DNA from: Allium sativum
Lineage: Eukaryota > Streptophyta > Magnoliopsida > Asparagales > Amaryllidaceae
Reading direction: 5' to 3'
DNA length: 64,000 nt
Assembly (NCBI GenBank): GCA_030737875.1
Contig: CM060920.1
Location: 816,246,686 to 816,310,685, forward strand
The position numbers and the translations under genes were made by a program. How positions within the stretch are numbered: position 1 is the first letter of the stretch; each line of letters starts with the position of its first letter. The notes below the pieces were generated by a model. The model made no database searches, was not told the origin of the DNA, and saw only the letters and a program-made list of their open reading frames with translations. Of this stretch, positions 61,661-64,000 are shown piece by piece.

Positions 61661-61899
61661 TTCTTAAACCCTCAAATATCTTTCTCATGATATTTTAATA
61701 AATTAACACTTGGCCCAGTGATATTTAAAGCAATCAAATCACCCCATTTTTCAATCATTTGATTATTAACACGTCATATATTAATATATGAAATCAAGCA
61801 AACAACAAACAACACAACAGATAATATATTTTTGAGGAATCCAGTCGGATTCCTCCAACCTGTTTTCCTGCATCCACAGATGTTAGCACATAAATAATA

Positions 61900-62030
61900 C
61901 CCATTCTGCTTCGTGGCAGAATATCGCGGTATAGAAGGTCATCCACTAATCATAGCGTGGGGCGTATAGGGTAATCATCCGCTATGAAACTGCGGGCATC
62001 CGCTAATGAGACTGCGGGAATCCAACCAAT
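61900..62030. repeat. Short tandem repeats CATCCGCTA / ACTGCGGG in C
   Basis: Repeated ATCCGCTATGAAACTGCGGG-like words occur two to three times with variants, next to the TTCCTC/GAGGAATCC inverted repeat at 61830-61860. Confidence 0.6.
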
Positions 62031-62668
62031 CAATCAACCCAATATATATATATATAGCCTAAATAAGTAATATATATATAAAACAACCATAAAACATGCA
62101 CACAAGCAACAGACAATTATTTTTAATGAAATAAAAATAATTCTAAAGGTGAGTGAGATTTACTCACTTAGTTTTTCTTTTGCTGAATCTCCAATTTACT
62201 CCTTACCATCTCAGCTACCCATTTACTTGTATCGTCTCAAATGATACCTAACATCACGATTTATTTATTTTCATTAATCGATTAAGTTGTTATTAATTTA
62301 AATAATTATTAAAATAATTAAATAAATTATCCCATGTATAATTAAATTAAAGAAAAATGTATACCTCGATGTTACTACCTATATCGAATTATATCTTCAA
62401 ACATCATCGACCTAATCGCCACTAAAATACTTGTCCAAGACACTTCGACATCACCAAGCTACTAGTACCAACGTACTGCAGAACCCATCGCGACTTCACC
62501 ATTCAACCTCAGCGCCATCGTCCACTGGTTTGACTTCACAGCGTCGGCCTTCTCACCCTTCAAGTTCGAAGACTGTCATCCCAAAATAAAACCGATCTCC
62601 TCACAGTAGAACACGACATCCAACCCTCGAAGTCCACAAGTTCCGACTCCATCAACTACTCAGCATCA

Positions 62669-64000
62669 TGTAACGACCCGGATTTTTCGAACATTATTTT
62701 AAATATTTAGTATCGTTTAAATATTGAATTAACCATACAAAAGAATTTTTATAGTGAATTATCGATCCAATAATCGAATACGAGAATGAAAACAATTTAA
62801 TTCACAGTTAGAAACTGAATTGAAATGATTCAGTTAGTCAATATAAATTCTATTTGGGGTTAGAACGATAAATTTAATTATTTGAAATCAATTTATATTT
62901 AAATTGAATTTAATTTAAATCGCTGATTTTAAATGATATATTTTTCAAAGTGATCGAATTGGGTTTTGAAACTTGTTTCGTTGAGTTCAAATTAGTGGTT
63001 AAATCCTAGAGACGTCGGTCGTTACGCTCAGATAGGAGTTCGTTACCGCGAGATATTTTCAAATAAAAATATAAACAAAATCAAATCAGATGAATATTTA
63101 TTCAATCAGCCGACCTATATCCTTCTACATTACGTAAGCCTTGTTTTTGTACCAACGCAGACCTAAGAAGTAAAATCGCACAGCTCATCTCCTTCCTCGA
63201 GCTGTAAAAACTGCTTTATATCCTCCATATCAAGCAAACATCGCATTTAATGGTTACGTACTGTTGTTCCCCCGTTTGCTCTATATATTGCGGCCACATC
63301 CGTTCGTTCCCATTTTGAAATCCACAAAGAAAAGAAAAGAAAAAAAAAAAGGGAGAAGGGAAATTCGAATCGCAAATCTGGAGTCACGAACGAATCGAGA
63401 GTTTCGTGAAGCTCGAGATGCGTTGAATCACTTATGAGAGGGGGCGATTTCGAATGTTGTGGGTTTCCTGAAGCTCGTTACAGGATTGAAAGCACTCACA
63501 AAGTGGGATTCACGCTCGATCGAAACCGCGATATTTCCTGAAGCTCGACCCAACAATGGAGGCGCTCGCGATTTCGGAGTTGGTGACCGTCGTGGGTTTG
63601 CAGATGGGGATTTCGACTTTGTTGAAGGGTCACTATCAACGCGAGGGGAGGGCCGACAGTGGTATAAGGGTGACTGGATGAGAGAGCGTGGCGGTTTCAG
63701 GGGATCGACACAGTGAAGGAGCGATGTAGTGGTGGGTACTGAGTGGTTTTGAGGTTCGAATAGTAAGTGGAAGGAGGAGAGATGCGTGAACTCAACGTTG
63801 AATGGGGGATTGCGGCGGTGAGGAGCAATTTCCGAGAGTGAAGGGGAAGTGCTCGGTGAAATACCAAGGAGAAAGAAGTAATTAAGGTAATATAAATCAT
63901 TTAATTTAATTCTAATTTGCAAGTTAATAACGGTTGTTAAATTTGTTAATAACATTTTTTTTTATATAGTGATTAGGATTTTTAAGTTAGTTTATATAAA
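62669..64000 (+). mobile_element. LTR 'D' (start), runs off the window
   Basis: TGTAACGACCCGG is a family-type LTR start lying in the middle of C. AT-rich U3 (62669-63270) is followed by a TATA box and a GC-richer leader. It resembles the LTR-like sequence at 6287 in layout. The ORFs on both strands of the leader (about 63430-63950) look like composition effects and are not called genes. Confidence 0.65.
63281..63290 (+). promoter_or_regulatory. TATA box of LTR D
   Basis: CTATATATTG about 0.61 kb into the LTR, followed by the leader with purine-rich AAGAAAAGAAAAG. Confidence 0.55.

Larger units (their letters stand above)
57736..62668 (-). mobile_element. B-like LTR 'C' inserted in copia pol, interrupted by D
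   Basis: Its left edge TGAAACGACCCGC is a minus-strand LTR 3' end. The terminal block (58080-58180) and 58340-59080 match B reversed: GGGCACCCAAGAGTTTAGG, the CCGAAGGCACTATT region and AACCGGTCTCTCCATATTGA. 61830-61890 matches the B segment around GGAATCCAATTGGATTCCTC, and 62140-62165 matches the GTGAGT...ACTCAC site. A block at 59470-59650 resembles the A/B internal region, so C is either rearranged or has an interior-like segment within its LTR. No primer site lies to its left. The right end is hidden beyond D. The target duplication would be AACCC (57731-57735). Confidence 0.75.

Noticed and set aside
63428..63955. 175-residue minus-strand ORF in LTR D
   Set aside because: It lies antisense in the GC-richer leader, is low-complexity Ser/Pro/Arg, and has no family match that I recognise.

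Overview
This window is AT-rich, repeat-dense DNA from a flowering plant genome, probably a eudicot; the species cannot be fixed from sequence alone. It carries no intact host gene. Nearly all of it is nested LTR retrotransposons, with leftover host sequence between them. The plant assignment rests on the LTR-retrotransposon classes present, tRNA-Met-type primer sites, telo-boxes, a CACTA-type transposon end and a DUF247 gene relic.

Layout. 1-5628: the 3' part of a very long LTR of family 'A' (+ strand), inserted in the tail of another element (5629-5891, ending in a polypurine tract) whose LTR begins at 5892 and meets another LTR-like sequence at 6287. 8122-8550: a CACTA-like terminus. 9316-22727: a complete 13.4-kb A element on the minus strand, with LTRs of 6220 and 6155 bp, only 1037 bp of non-coding internal DNA, a primer binding site, a polypurine tract and a perfect 5-bp target duplication AAATT. 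25411-48071: a 22.7-kb 'B' array in the order LTR - internal - LTR - internal - LTR, bounded by one target duplication TTAGT. The middle LTR is a hybrid of the two outer ones. A solo A LTR (31274-36859, duplication AGTAC) sits in the first internal region, and a deleted remnant of the same insertion sits in the second. 48077-51600: host sequence with a DUF247 pseudogene. About 51600-57735: a Ty1/copia element of SIRE/Maximus type with damaged gag-pol. It is cut inside reverse transcriptase by a minus-strand B-like LTR, 'C' (57736-62668), which is in turn interrupted by a further LTR, 'D' (62669 to the end).

How the parts work together. Families A, B and C have no protein genes. Their polypurine tracts and preceding sequence resemble the 3' end of Ty3/gypsy chromovirus (Tekay/Del-like) elements, so they look like non-autonomous, giant-LTR (LARD-like) passengers needing proteins from an autonomous relative; that is inference. 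The A and B LTRs share an architecture: TGTAAYRACCC-type start, a U3 with about 170-bp degenerate repeats carrying a GACGAAAC / GTTTCGT motif, a TATA box, a GC-richer leader ending in a GTRAGT donor-like site, and a long AT-rich 3' part. That 3' part holds small hairpin arrays, a conserved roughly 45-bp motif and a conserved terminal block. The window supports an explicit history for the B locus: insertion, LTR divergence, A insertion and reduction to a solo LTR, unequal crossing-over between B LTRs, then a microhomology deletion.
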